DNA of 64,000 nucleotides from Charina bottae (Eukaryota; Chordata; Lepidosauria; Squamata; Charinaidae). This document shows, one piece after another, positions 54,309 through 64,000 of this stretch. Positions within the stretch are counted from its first letter, which is position 1; the number at the start of each line of letters is the position of its first letter. The notes below the pieces were generated by a model. It made no database searches. It was not told the DNA's origin and saw only the letters and a list, made by a program, of their open reading frames with translations. The position numbers and the translations under genes are program-made. Location of the stretch: NCBI GenBank assembly GCA_023362775.1, contig JALMGJ010000003.1, forward strand, positions 81,667,855 through 81,731,854, in the 5' to 3' direction.

Positions 54309-55806
54309 TCTTTATGAAATTGTACAAGCCAGGACAAGCAGCAGCCATCATGGTTTAGCTACAATTAATAAGCCAACACATGATTCGTGTGCGCATCTGT
54401 GGCACAGGAGGCTTGGACATCCGAGTTTCAAAGTGATTGAAAAGATGTCAGAAGCAAGTTCTGGAATGGAATTGAAAAAGTGCCAAGTGTATTTGGATTG
54501 CACAGCTTGTAAGGTTGCAAAGTCAAAGGTGTTTCCTGTGAGCAAATTCAGTGATAGGAAGTCACATAAATGTTTTGAATTAGTTCACGCTGACTTAATT
54601 GGTCCATTACCAGCTTCAATAGGGGGTGCTAAATATGTTTTAGTCATTGTAGATGATTACACTAGATTTGGGTTCTGTTACCTATTGAAAGCTAAAAGTC
54701 AAACATTTGAAAAGTTTAGAAACTGGGTGCAGTTTGTAGAACGTAGGTATAGCACAAAGGTGTGTAGTTTACAAACTGACCAGGGTACAGAGTTTCTGAG
54801 TGGGAGTTTTCAGCAATGGCTCCGTAGAAGGGGCATTGTGCATAGGAGAACTAACCCACATAGTTCAGCTGAGAATGGCGTGGCTGAATGTAGGAATTTG
54901 GCATTGCAGACAGTGAAGGATTCACTCATTGCTGACTCAGGGTTATCAAGAGGATACTGGGGAGAGGCAATATTAACTGCTAATTATTTAATTAACAGGT
55001 TATGGAGTGTATCTGTAAACCAAACTCCATATTATATGTTATATGGCAAGAAGCCACCATTAGCTCATTTGAAGGTGTTTGGGTGCACTGCCTATGTTCA
55101 CGTGCATAAGGAGGTACGTAGGAAAGGACAGGCAAAAGCACAGAAGCTGACGTTTGTGGGGTATGAGCCAGGGACCAAGGGATATAGGTTCACTGATGGC
55201 AGGAAAGTTGTTATCTCTAGGTCAGCAAGTTTTAGTGAGCACAGCAATTGGCAGAGATTACACGGGAGTAGTGAGGTTTATCTTCCTAGTCAGAGAAGTT
55301 TTGAGTTTTCAGAGCGGAGAGAGGCCACTGATGTGATTAAGAAGGAAGAGGAATTAACTCCTAGTGTGCCAATGATGCAGGATGCTACAGTGTTGCGTAG
55401 ATCTGAGAGAGTTAACAAGGGCATACCACCTCAACGTTATACACCAGGTGATGTAAAAGTGTGTTTTATTGATTATGAACCTCGTAATTACAGGGACATA
55501 TTGAAGTTGCCACAACCCGAGCAGAGTAGATGGAAAGCTGCTATGGATGTGGAAATGAAAGCCATTAATTCTCATAAGGTTTTCAAATCTACTAGGCTGC
55601 CTGAGGGGCATAGAGCAGTAGGCTGTAGATGGGTGTATAAGAAGAAAACCTTAGTGAATGGTGATATTCAGTATAAGGCTAGGTTGGTAGCACAAGGATT
55701 TTCCCAGATAAAGAATCAGACTTATGATGAAGTTTTTGCACCAACGCTAAGAGGGGAGACATTTAGGTTTGCCTTAGCAATGGCAGCAGATGGGATTCAA
55801 GTGTAG
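54309..55806 (+). pseudogene. copia integrase and first part of RT
   Basis: The copia frame resumes at once after the L2 and stays open. It has the HHCC-type zinc-binding pre-integrase region (HLWHRRLGH...CTAC), then the DDE integrase core: HADLIGPLP, VIVDDYTRFGF, LQTDQGTEF, NPHSSAENGVAECRN, with a WGEAILTANYLINRL segment and the YGKKPPLAHLKVFGCTAYV end. The RT starts GCRWVYKKKTLVNG and KARLVAQGFSQIKNQTYDEVF, then ends abruptly at FRFALAMAAD. A deletion at about 55790 removes the next part of RT and shifts the frame to a stop at 55804-55806. Confidence 0.9.
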
Positions 55807-56176
55807 TATAGCTGACCCATGTCTGTATGTAAAGCAATGTGAAAATGATGAACAGATTTTGCTTTTGATATTTGTAGACGATTTGTGTCTTATAGCGAAA
55901 GATCAAAGCAGGGTAATTGAATTTACTGAAAATCTGAAACAGCACTTTGATGTCAAAGATCTGGGAGAAATTAAGAATTACCTAGGCATGGGTATTCAGA
56001 AGGTTGATGGGGGTTATGTTCTAGAGCAGCGGAAGAAGATTGAAGCACTGCTAAGAGAGAACAATATGGAACAGTGTAAAGAAGTTTCAACCCCGATGAC
56101 AACAGATTTTGTCATGACAGAGACTGGAAACGATGACCAAACTTCCTGTGATCAAGAATATGTGATCAGTCAATAA
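55790..56176 (+). pseudogene. copia RT catalytic end, after an internal deletion
   Basis: Reads GFKCSIADPCLYVKQCEND, LLLIFVDDLCLIAKD (RT catalytic FVDD), KQHFDVKDLGEIKNYLGMGI and STPMTTDFVMTETG, all colinear with the copia RT C-terminus. It is in a different frame from the upstream segment. Most of RNase H is missing: after VISQ (stop at 56174-56176) a tgtat repeat is followed directly by the RNase H tail (VADVMTKPLS near 56240-56270). So two deletions have removed parts of RT and RNase H. Confidence 0.85.
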
Positions 56177-56184
56177 TTGGAAGT

Positions 56185-56352
56185 GTATTGTATTGTATTG
56201 TATTGATTTGCAATATTGTCCATCTGAGTGTAATGTAGCAGATGTGATGACAAAGCCTCTAAGCATAGAGAGACATAGGATGTGTATATCTCAAATGTGT
56301 ATGTCTTCTATTCTGTACAATTGAATGTATTATCTATTGTAAATTGAAGGGG
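56185..56352 (+). other. copia RNase H remnant, 3' UTR and polypurine tract
   Basis: Holds a (tgtat)n run at 56186-56205, a short RNase H tail with TKPLS codons and the polypurine tract gaagggg at 56346-56352 directly before the 3' LTR. Confidence 0.75.
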
Positions 56353-56807
56353 TGTTAGGGTTTGATAAACCCAGGAATTTACTTCTAGATATAAATTATA
56401 CAGAGAGGCTTGATTTCTAGGTAAAAGGTGAAATATTCTGCACAGTCACCCAATTAGCAGCCATTGTTGTAGGAATGATGTGTCAGTGTGTGACTCATAC
56501 AACAGGTGCTTAGAGTTAGGTTGGGTGTGGTGAATAACGAGAGTGACCTATAATGTGATTGGTCAGGTTCACTATATATGCAGAGACATTCTCATTTCCC
56601 ATTATTCCCATTTTACTTCGTGAAAGCTGTATCGTTGATGGTGTATCATTTGTTACTTGTGGAAGTGATCTGTAAATACGTATGTATATAAAGTAAATAG
56701 GATATTTGATATAACTTCTGTTTGGAGTCTATTTACTGCATAGTACTTGGATCACTGGTGCCTAGGAGAGAGGCAGGCCGCTCCATCTCCGCGCGCTCCC
56801 TCTGACA
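56353..56807 (+). repeat. copia 3' LTR
   Basis: 455 bp, TGTTAGGG...TCTGACA, followed by target duplication agctc (56808-56812). See the 5' LTR for the differences. Confidence 0.95.
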
Positions 56808-59760
56808 AGCTCCCCCATGGTCGAGTCCGTCACCTCCAGAATATTGTCCATCCATCTTGCCCTTGGTTGGCCCCTCTTTCTTTTGCCTTCCACTTTCCCC
56901 AGCATCAGCATCTTCTCCAGGGTATCCTGTCTTCTCATTATGTGGCCAAAGTACTTCAGTTTTGCCTTTAATATCATTCCCTCAAGTGAGCAGTCTGGCT
57001 TGATTTCCTGGAGTATGGACTGGTTTGATTTTCTTGCAGTCCAAGGCACTCTCAGAATTTTCCTCCAACACCACAGTTCAAAAGCATCTATCTTCCTTCA
57101 CTCAGCCTTCCTTATGGTCCAGCTCTCGCAGCCATAGGTTACTACAGGGAAAACCATTGCTTTAACTATGCGGACCTTCGTTGTCAGTGTGATGTCTCTG
57201 CTCTTAACTATTTTATCAAGATTTGCCATTGCTCTCCTTCCAAGAAGTAGATGTCTTCTGATTTCCTGGCTGCAGTCAGCGTCTGCAGTAATCTTTGTGC
57301 CTAGAAATACAAAGTCTGTCACTGCCTCCACTTTCTCTCCCTCTATTTGCCAGTTATCAATCAAGCTGGTTGCCATAATCTTGGTATTTTTGAGGTTTAA
57401 CTGCAACCCAGCTTTTGCACTTTCTTCTTTCAACTTCGTCATAAGGCTCCTCAACTGCTCCTCGCTTTCAGCCATCAAAGTGGTATCATCTGCATATCTG
57501 AGATTGTTAATGTTTCTTCCAGTGATTTTAACTCCAGCCTTGGATTCCTCAAGCCCAGCACGTTGCATGATGTGTTCTGCATACAGGTTGAATAGGTAGG
57601 GTAAGAGTATACAACTCTGCTGTACTCCTTTCCCAATCTTAAACCAGTCCGTTGTTCCGTGCTCTGTTCTTACCGTTGCTACTTGGTCATTATACAGATT
57701 CCTCAGGAGGCAGACAAGATGACTTGGTATCCCCATACCACCAAGAACTTGTCACAATTTGTTATGATCCACACAGTCAAAGGCTTTAGAATAGTCAATA
57801 AAACAGAAATAGATGTTTTTCTGAAACTCCCTGGCTTTATCCATTATCCAGTGGATATTGGCAATTTGGTCTCTAGTTCCTCTGCCTTTTCTAAACCCAG
57901 CTTGTACATCTGACAATTCTCGCTCCATGAATTGCTGGAGTCTACCTTGCAAGATCTTGAGCATTACCTTACTGGCATGTGAAATAAGTGCCACTCTTCG
58001 ATAGTTTGAACATTCTTTAGTGCTTCCCTTTTTTGGTATGGGGATATAAGTTGATTTTTTCCAATCTGATGGCCATTCTTGTGTTTTCCAAATTTGCTGG
58101 CATATGGCACGCATCACCTTGACAGCATCATCTTGCAAGATTTTAAACAGTTCAGCTGGGATACCGTCGTCTCCTGCTGCCTTGTTATTAGCAATGCTTC
58201 TTAAGGCCCATTCAACCTCACTCTTCAGGATGTCTGGCTCTAACTCACTGACCACACCATCATAGCTATCTCCAATATTATTATCCTTCCTATACAGATC
58301 TTCCGTATATTCTTGCCACCTTTTCTTGATCTCTTCTGCTTCTGTTAGGTCCTTACCATCTTTGTTTTTGATCATACCCATTTTTGCCTGGAATTTACCT
58401 CCGATGTTTCTAATTTTCTTGAAGAGGTCTCTTGTCCTTTCTATTCTATTGTCTTCTTCCACTTCCGCATATTGCTTGTTTAAAAATAATTCCTTATCTC
58501 TTCTGGCTAACCTCTGGAATTTTGCATTGAATTGGGCATATCTCCCCCTATCACTGTTGCCTTTTGCTTTCCTTCTTTCTTGGGCTTCTTCCAGTGTCTC
58601 AGCAGACAGCCATCTTGCCTTCTTGGTTTTCTTTTTCTTTGGGACATTTTTTGTTGCCGCCTCCTGAACAATGTTGCGAACTTCTGTCCATAGTTCTTCT
58701 GGGACCCTATCTACTAAATATAGTCGCTTAAATCTATTCTTCACCTCCACTGCATATTCCTTAGGAATATTAGTGAGCTCATATCTAACTGATCTGTGGG
58801 TCTTCCCTATTCTCTTTAGTCTGATTCTAAATTTTGCAATAAGAAGTTCGTGATCTGAACTGCAATCAGCTCCAGGTCTTGTTTTTACTGACTGTATAGA
58901 TGTCCGCCACCTTTGGCTACAAAGGACGTAGTGAATCTGATTTCGGTGTCGACCATCTGGTGAAGTCCATGTATAAAGTCGTCTTTTTGGTTGTTGGAAG
59001 AGATTGTGTGTTATGCACAGTGAGTTGTCTTGGCAAAATTCTATCAGCCTATGTCCTGCTTCATTTTGTTCTCCCAGACCATGCTTGCCTGTAATTCCAG
59101 GTGTCGTTTGACTACCCACCTTAGTATTCCAGTCTCCTGTAATGAAAATAACATCTCTTTTTGGCATATTATCCAGTAGGTGCTGCAGATCCTCATAGAA
59201 CTGATCTACTTCTGCTTCTTCAGCATCTGTGGTTGGGGCGTATATTTGGATCACTGTGATGTTAAATGGCTTACCCTGAATTCGAATTGAGATCATTCTA
59301 TTGTTTTTTGGATTGTATCCAAGCACTGCTTTAGCCACTTTATTATTAATTATGAAGGCTACTCCATTTCTTCTGTGGTCCTCTTGTCCACAGTAGTAGA
59401 TCTGGTGGTCATCTGATGTGAAGTGGCCCATTCCAGTCCATTTCAGTTCACTGACACCTAAAATGTCTATATTTAATCTTGACATCTCACCAATAACCAC
59501 ATCCAATTTGCCCTGGCTCATAGATCTTACATTCCAGGTTCCTATGGTGTGTTGATCTTTAGGACATCAGATTCGTCGTTCACCACCAGCACCGTCGGCC
59601 ACTAGCCGTCCTTTCGGCTTTGAGCTAGCTGCGTCATCACATCTGGGGCTAGTTGAACTTATCCTCTGTTCCTCCCCAGTAGCATTTTGACCATCTTCCG
59701 ACCTGGGAGTCCCATCTTCCGATGGTATACCGACATATCTCTGGTTGTACTGATCCATTT
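56808..59760 (-). pseudogene. BovB ORF (endonuclease, RT), nonsense-inactivated and split by copia
   Basis: One reading frame runs from the ATG at 59758 (MDQYNQRYVGIP) to the copia edge with no frameshift. Endonuclease: NIDILGVSELKWTGMG, YAPTTDAEEAEVDQFY, GDWNTKVGSQTTPG, RLYTWTSPDGRHRN, ADCSSDHELLIAKF. RT: NNKAAGDDGIPAELFK, LISHASKVMLKILQ, SDVQAGFRKGRGTRDQIA, FCFIDYSKAFDCVDHNK (motif A), LRYADDTTLMAESE (YADD). C-terminal WTIRKAE, DAFELWCWRKI and MRRQDTLEKMLMLGKVEGKR. Three in-frame TGA codons interrupt it: near 59567 in the N-terminal leader, 57752-57754 (expected W) and 57098-57100. The last 30 codons are at 49258-49355. Confidence 0.92.
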
Positions 59761-59930
59761 AGTTTTCACTGCAAGAATAGTGGGGTGGGTTGCCATTACC
59801 TTCCCCAGGGATCGCATTTAGTCTGACCTCTCTGCCACGACCTTCCCGTCTTGGGTGTCCCTTCACAGTTTAGCTCATGGTTTCATTGAGGTGCTCAAGC
59901 TCCAGCACCACGACAAGGTAACAATGTCCT
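59761..59930 (-). other. BovB 5' leader
   Basis: Minus-strand leader before the ATG at 59758. It has ccttgtcgtggtg...gagcttgagcacctcaatga and gacacccaagacgggaaggt, which match in order the leader of the RTE at 40446-40590. It ends near 59930, where unrelated L2 DNA starts. Confidence 0.75.
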
Positions 59931-60195
59931 TTGCTGGAGCCAAAATATCTTAAAAACTGTCTATTCTCTCAGGCCTTGGGGCAGGATAGATGGAACCCCC
60001 TTCTTAGATATGTTTGTCATATGTTACATATATTACTAACCTATATTTTGATGTTAGTTGCCTGGATTGACATTCTGTCTATTTCTCTTACTGTATTTCT
60101 ATTTATTTTGTTGTATTAGTGTAGTTTTTATATTGTGAGTCTCCCAAGGTTGGCTTGGAGTCAGGTGGCATTGAAGTAGAAATAAATAAATAAAG
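59931..60195 (+). mobile_element. L2-type 3' UTR with (AAAT)n tail
   Basis: ggccttggggcaggatagat then a T-rich 3' UTR, a diverged cccaaggttggcttggagtc element and aaataaataaataaag at 60181-60195. Sense tail of an older L2. Confidence 0.55.
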
Positions 60196-60452
60196 TTGGG
60201 TATCATCAGCATATTACTAAAACTGCACCCCAAACTGTCAGATGACATCACCCAGTGGTTTCATATAGATGTTAAAAAAGAAAGGAGAGAAGACCAATCT
60301 TTGTGGTACTCCACATCTCAAAGGCCCTCAGGCTGCCCTTACATCCCCACCACCACTGACTGAAACTGTCCGCTAAAGAAGAAGTAGAACCACTGGAGAA
60401 GAGTGCCTAAAATTCCCAATCTCTGTAGGCAGTCCAGTAAGAGAATGTCATG
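60196..60452 (-). mobile_element. Antisense L2 RT fragment (downstream part)
   Basis: The minus strand reads HDILLLDCLQRLGIL, then QFQSVVVG-like and GVPQRLVFSPFFFNIYMKPL (RT block), with stops. It continues the L2 at 61461-61985, across a 1-kb insertion. Confidence 0.75.
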
Positions 60453-61460
60453 TCAGATTTCTCATATGAGATTATGAAATTGGGTTTCTCTACAAAGCAA
60501 AAGTGTTTTGGCAAATTGCATCCTTTACAAAGCAAAGGCCTCTCATGGTGACGTGAAGTGCAGGTGCAAGATAACAACGGTCACGTGTGTATTGTTATGA
60601 CTAGTGCCCACACAAGCAATGGGATCTTCCCATGAGAACAAATCCTCCTGATTTCCTCTGTGGGAAGCCTTGCCCTGTGAGAGCAAGGAGGGGGGGAACT
60701 CAGTGCTTAGATGCAGCACTGCCACCCAGTAGCAGGTCATGCTGTGTGCTTTAGGCCTAATGCTTTAGGCCTGGTGTGTGTCACAGCTAACTTCCAGCCA
60801 ATCAGAAAGCTAGAAGAACTGAATATACAACCATGCAAAATGGTGTTCTATGCTTCTTGATTTCTAGTGTCTTTTAGCCATGTAGTTCTTCATGTGTATT
60901 CTACTTTTGAGGACTGAGCAGTGCATAGCTATGGGAGGCTATGAATGGCGTGAGCTCTGGCCCTGGGATCAATACACGGAACTCTGCTTATAAGTTTGTT
61001 TTTGTTTTTCCTTTTACAATGATGTATCTTGTATATTCAACTTTTTCCTTTTTGCGATAATGTACTGTATCTGCATTATTGCCTTATGCTACCAGTAAAC
61101 ACTGTTAGCCCTACAAGCTGCATTCTTGTCTGTTTATTCTCAAGCCTCGAGTTTTTTCCCCTTTAAGCCAGCGTATATCCCATCATGTCAGCCCTCCCAG
61201 GTAAACCAGAGAGGAAATACAACCAGACAAGCTACTTCTACTTTATTGTTAGGCTACATTAAGAGAATCTTGCAAGTTTGAAAGTACAAATCTCCCACCT
61301 TCCCTTTTTATCACCTGCCAAATTAGGGCAGATTCTTTCTAAATTACTTTCTCTGTCCATTACTCAGTTGTGGGCTCCTCCCCCTTTTATCTGATCATTC
61401 CCTAGGCAGCATCTCTTCCCCCTGCCTTCCAAGTTCATTCTCACATTCCATTTCAGATAA
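60453..61460. mobile_element. 1-kb insertion of unknown class, possibly an LTR-type element
   Basis: It splits an L2 codon-for-codon, with catg duplicated at 60449-60452 and 61461-61464. No ORF. The sequence has promoter-like features: a ccaatcag box near 60798, a cttataag near 60987 and a late aagctgcattcttgtctgt region (61119-61137) like an LTR 3' part. It lacks TG...CA ends at the duplication boundaries and inverted repeats, so I leave the class open. Two nested elements are possible. Confidence 0.5.
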
Positions 61461-61985
61461 CATGGTCAATGGAATGGAAAGCCGCCAAGAGATCCAAAAG
61501 GATGAGAGGGGTCCCCATATAGGTCATAATCCCCACATAGGTCATCAAGGAGAGTAACCAATGCCACCTCTGTTCCATGTCCAGGCCTGAAACCAGATTG
61601 AAAAGGGTCCAGATAATCCACTTCATCAGCATTGACCATCTCCCAAATCCAAGGGATTACCTCTCTACCTGTTCCTTGCAACACCAAGGATGGACACTGA
61701 TCCAAGAAGCCAGAGGCAGAAGACAAATAAGATATCATGCTATCCACTTCCTTGGATGCCATAGACCTAAAGGCATCCCAGGTAACATCATAAGATGGTG
61801 ACCCAGTGACAAAGGACTCTGCGCTTATAGAGTCATACCATTGGTGAATCTGAGTGACCTTATCGGTGAATGGCTGTACAAATTGGTCAGAGTGGCCAGA
61901 TGGAGGATCTTCATGTTGTCTCTTATCCAGAAGGGAACTGATCACCCTAAATAGCTGGCTGATGCAATAAGGGAGGAGCACTAAG
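61461..61985 (-). pseudogene. Antisense L2-type RT fragment (upstream part)
   Basis: The minus strand encodes LFRVISSLLDKRQHEDPPSG, DQFVQPFTDKVTQIHQWYDS, a DSMISYLSSASGFLDQCPSL block and DYLDPFQSGFRPGHGTEVAL (RT block 1 to 2). It is colinear with L2 residues from LFKITRSLLGREQGETHLQG onward at 52320-52880 in the intact copy, but about half of the residues differ. An internal deletion joins IWEMVNA to DEVDYLDPFQ, removing the KVVEKVV segment. Confidence 0.8.
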
Positions 61986-62316
61986 CATGCTTGCCACCCT
62001 TATTGCCATGAAGCAGGCCTGAATTGTGTTACTGTGCCATTATGGGACTTCTTTAAAATAAAAATTAAAAAACTAGGTTAAGAGTTTTCAAATGTTTTTA
62101 TGTAATGCATTAAAAAAGGTTCATCAGAGGCACCGTAAGAAATGTAGGGGGAAGTTAACCCAACACTTTAAAAGGAGCCTGCCAGCCTTTAAGAAGACTT
62201 GGCCTTTCCCGCAGGCACTTGCACATGGGTTGTGCATCTGCCCCCCAGGGAAGTGTTATTATTTTATCATTTTCTTTGTATTGAAGTTTTTAATCCTTGT
62301 TAGCCATTTAATACCC
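61986..62316. other. Unassigned sequence, possibly LINE 3' UTR
   Basis: Includes an FKRSLPAFKKTW-like frame and a T-rich gtttttaatccttgttagcc stretch that faintly recall an L2 3' end in sense orientation. Not certain. Confidence 0.3.
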
Positions 62317-64000
62317 CTTCATGGATCACTGCCTTGTCGTGGCGAAGGGGCTTGCGTAACTCAATGAAGTCAGGTCAAGAAGAACAGGTCATGACGGAGA
62401 GTTCTGACAAAACGTGGTCCACTGGAGGAGGGAATGGCAAACCACTCCAGTATCCTTGCCAAGAAAACCCATGGACAGTATCAAAAGGCTAAAAGATATG
62501 ACGCCGGAAGATGAGCCCCTCAGGTCGGAAGGTGTCCAAAATGCTACTGGGGAAGAGCGGAGGGCAATTCCGAGTAGCTCCAGAAAGTGTGAAACGGCTG
62601 GGCCAAAGCCGAAAGGACGCTCAGTTGTGGATGTGTCTGGAAGTGGAAGGAAAGTCCGATGCTGTAAAGAACAATATTGCATAGGAACCTGGAATGTAAG
62701 AACTATGAATCAAGGTAAGCTGGATGTGGTCAAACATGAGATGACAAGATTGAACATCGACATATTGGGAATCAGCGAACTAAAATGGACAGGAATGGGC
62801 GAATTTAATTCAGGAGACCATTATATATACTACTGTGGGCAAGAATCCCTTAGAAGAAATGGAGTAGCTCTCATAGTCAATAAAAGAGTGGGAAAGGCAG
62901 TACTGGGGTACAACCTCAAAAACGACAGAATGCTTTCAGTTCGAATCCAAGGCAAACCATTCAACATCACAGTGATCCAAGTCTATGCCCCAACCACTGA
63001 TGCCAAAGAAGCTGAAGTTGACCGGTTCTATGAAGACCTACAACACCTTCTAGAACTAACACCAAAAAAAGATGTCCTTTTCATCATAGGGGACTGGAAT
63101 GCTAAGGTAGGAAGTCAAAAAATAACTGGAATAACAGGCAAGTTCGGCCTCGGAGTACAAAATGAAGCAGGGCAAAGGCTAATAGAGTTTTGTCAAGAGA
63201 ACACGCTGGTCATAGCAAACACTCTTTTCCAACAACACAAGAGACGACTCTACACGTGGACATCACCAGATGGTCAATACCGAAATCAGATTGATTATAT
63301 ACTTTGCAGCCAAAGATGGAGAAGCTCTATACAATCAGCAAAAACAAGACCTGGAGCTGACTGTGGCTCAGATCATGAGCTTCTTATTGCAAAATTTAGG
63401 CTTAAATTGAAGAACGTAGAGAAAACCACTAGACCAATCAGGTATGACCTAAATCATATCCCTTATGAATATACAGTGGAGGTGAGGAATAGATTTAAAG
63501 GATTAGATCTGGTAGACAGAGTGCCTGAAGAACTATGGATGGAGGTTCGTAACATTGTACAGGAGGCAGCAACTAAAACCATCCCAAAGAAAAAGAAATG
63601 CAAGAAAGCAAAGTGGCTGACTGATGAGGCTTTACAAATAGCTGAGGAAAGAAGGGAAGCAAAAGGCAAGGGAGAAAGGGAAAGATATAAACAACTGAAT
63701 GCAGAATTCCAGAGAATAGCAAGGAGAGATAAGAAGGCCTTCTTAAATGAACAATGCAAAGAAATCGAGGAAAACAATAGAATGGGGAAGACTAGAGATC
63801 TCTTCAAAAAAATCGGAGATATCAAGGGAACGTTTTGTGCAAAGATGGGCATCATAAAGGACAAAAAAGGCAGGGACCTAACAGAAGCAGAAGAGATTAA
63901 GAAGAGGTGGCAAGAATACACAGAAGAACTATACAAGAAAGATCTTAATATCCCTGATAAATACGATGGTGTGGTCACTGACCTTGAGCCGGACATCCTA
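62317..64000 (+). mobile_element. BovB (RTE) LINE, 5' end, continuing past the window
   Basis: Starts cttcatggatcactgccttg with a 5' leader of about 150 bp and then a long open frame. Closely related to the BovB split by the PLE. Its 5' end looks complete. The rest is outside the window. Confidence 0.9.
62471..64000 (+). CDS. BovB ORF: N-terminal leader and AP endonuclease, open to the window edge
   Basis: From the ATG at 62471 (MDSIKRLKDMTPEDEPLRSE) the frame has no stop through 64000, 510 codons, and is incomplete only because the window ends. Residues 1-75 form a polar leader sharing RSE(D/G)xQNATGEE and KPKGR with the BovB at 59758. Then comes CIGTWNVRTMNQGKLDVVKH and the endonuclease: DILGISELKWTGMG, YYCGQESLRRNGVAL, VIQVYAPTTDAKEAEVDRFY, GDWNAKVGSQK, RLYTWTSPDGQYRNQIDYIL, ADCGSDHELLIAKFRL. 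A linker with KKKKCKKAKWLTDEALQIAE follows, ending at DGVVTDLEPDIL, the start of RT. A second ATG at 62705 is the more usual annotated start. Possibly active, not provable here. Confidence 0.9.
   Translation, partial: MDSIKRLKDMTPEDEPLRSEGVQNATGEERRAIPSSSRKCETAGPKPKGRSVVDVSGSGRKVRCCKEQYCIGTWNVRTMNQGKLDVVKHEMTRLNIDILGISELKWTGMGEFNSGDHYIYYCGQESLRRNGVALIVNKRVGKAVLGYNLKNDRMLSVRIQGKPFNITVIQVYAPTTDAKEAEVDRFYEDLQHLLELTPKKDVLFIIGDWNAKVGSQKITGITGKFGLGVQNEAGQRLIEFCQENTLVIANTLFQQHKRRLYTWTSPDGQYRNQIDYILCSQRWRSSIQSAKTRPGADCGSDHELLIAKFRLKLKNVEKTTRPIRYDLNHIPYEYTVEVRNRFKGLDLVDRVPEELWMEVRNIVQEAATKTIPKKKKCKKAKWLTDEALQIAEERREAKGKGERERYKQLNAEFQRIARRDKKAFLNEQCKEIEENNRMGKTRDLFKKIGDIKGTFCAKMGIIKDKKGRDLTEAEEIKKRWQEYTEELYKKDLNIPDKYDGVVTDLEPDIL

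Larger units (their letters stand above)
49356..56807 (+). mobile_element. Ty1/copia LTR retrotransposon, interrupted by an L2
   Basis: Two 454/455-bp LTRs (TG...CA), a 5-bp target duplication, a primer-binding site, gag, protease, integrase then RT order (integrase before RT is diagnostic of copia), and a polypurine tract at 56346-56352. A 3.1-kb L2 splits it at 51192-54301, and two internal deletions remove parts of RT and RNase H. Non-autonomous in its present form. Confidence 0.95.

Noticed and set aside
1..64000. CRISPR array, prophage or bacterial operon
   Set aside because: No spaced short repeats, ribosome-binding sites or operon layout; all content is vertebrate-type repeats.

Overview
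The window looks like a non-genic, repeat-dense piece of a squamate reptile (lizard or snake) nuclear genome. The evidence is the mixture of repeats: BovB (RTE-clade) LINEs, a tRNA-derived Sauria-type SINE with a BovB-like tail, CR1/L2-type LINEs ending in tetranucleotide repeats, an R4/Rex6-type LINE with a restriction-like endonuclease, L1, Penelope-like elements (PLEs), one Ty1/copia LTR element and hAT-type MITEs. I recognise no host protein-coding exon, rRNA or functional tRNA gene, so every credible coding region belongs to a mobile element.

Layout. 1-2 kb: decayed R4-type LINE with a SINE-containing insertion. 2.85-4.6 kb: old antisense L2 interrupted by a sense L2 tail. 5.5-7.6 kb: a duplicated 314-bp block. 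7.7-12.1 kb: two hAT MITEs, a SINE, L2 scraps and an R4-like LINE with an inverted tail. 13.5-16.8 kb: 5' end of a non-BovB RTE joined to a PLE 3' end, then CR1, an L2 tail and a complete SINE. 18.4-22.2 kb: a long PLE on the minus strand, a small PLE foldback and a MITE. 23-26 kb: SINEs and an unexplained minus-strand open frame. 26.6-29.7 kb: a 3-kb L2 with broken ORF. 30-40 kb: MITE, pyrimidine-rich repeat, BovB, CR1 and L1 tails in otherwise unassigned AT-rich DNA. 40.4-49.2 kb: an RTE abutting a BovB that was itself split by a 4.5-kb composite PLE. 49.25-59.93 kb: a three-level nest (L2 inside copia inside BovB), each layer with a target-site duplication. 60-64 kb: antisense L2 split by a 1-kb insertion of unknown class, and the 5' end of another BovB running off the window.

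The youngest-looking elements are the composite PLE (849-codon ORF with RT and GIY-YIG endonuclease), the L2 inside copia (about 980 codons, YADD intact), the copia element (LTRs about 99% identical, but RT and RNase H deleted internally) and the terminal BovB (510 codons open to the window edge). The nest gives relative ages directly: BovB before copia before L2, and BovB before PLE. The points most worth following up are the PLE architecture (inverted arm plus 489-bp direct pseudo-LTRs, ORF start inside the pseudo-LTR, hammerhead-like core), a 5'-leader block shared by BovB and a different RTE lineage, and the internal tRNA-iMet primer site of the copia element.
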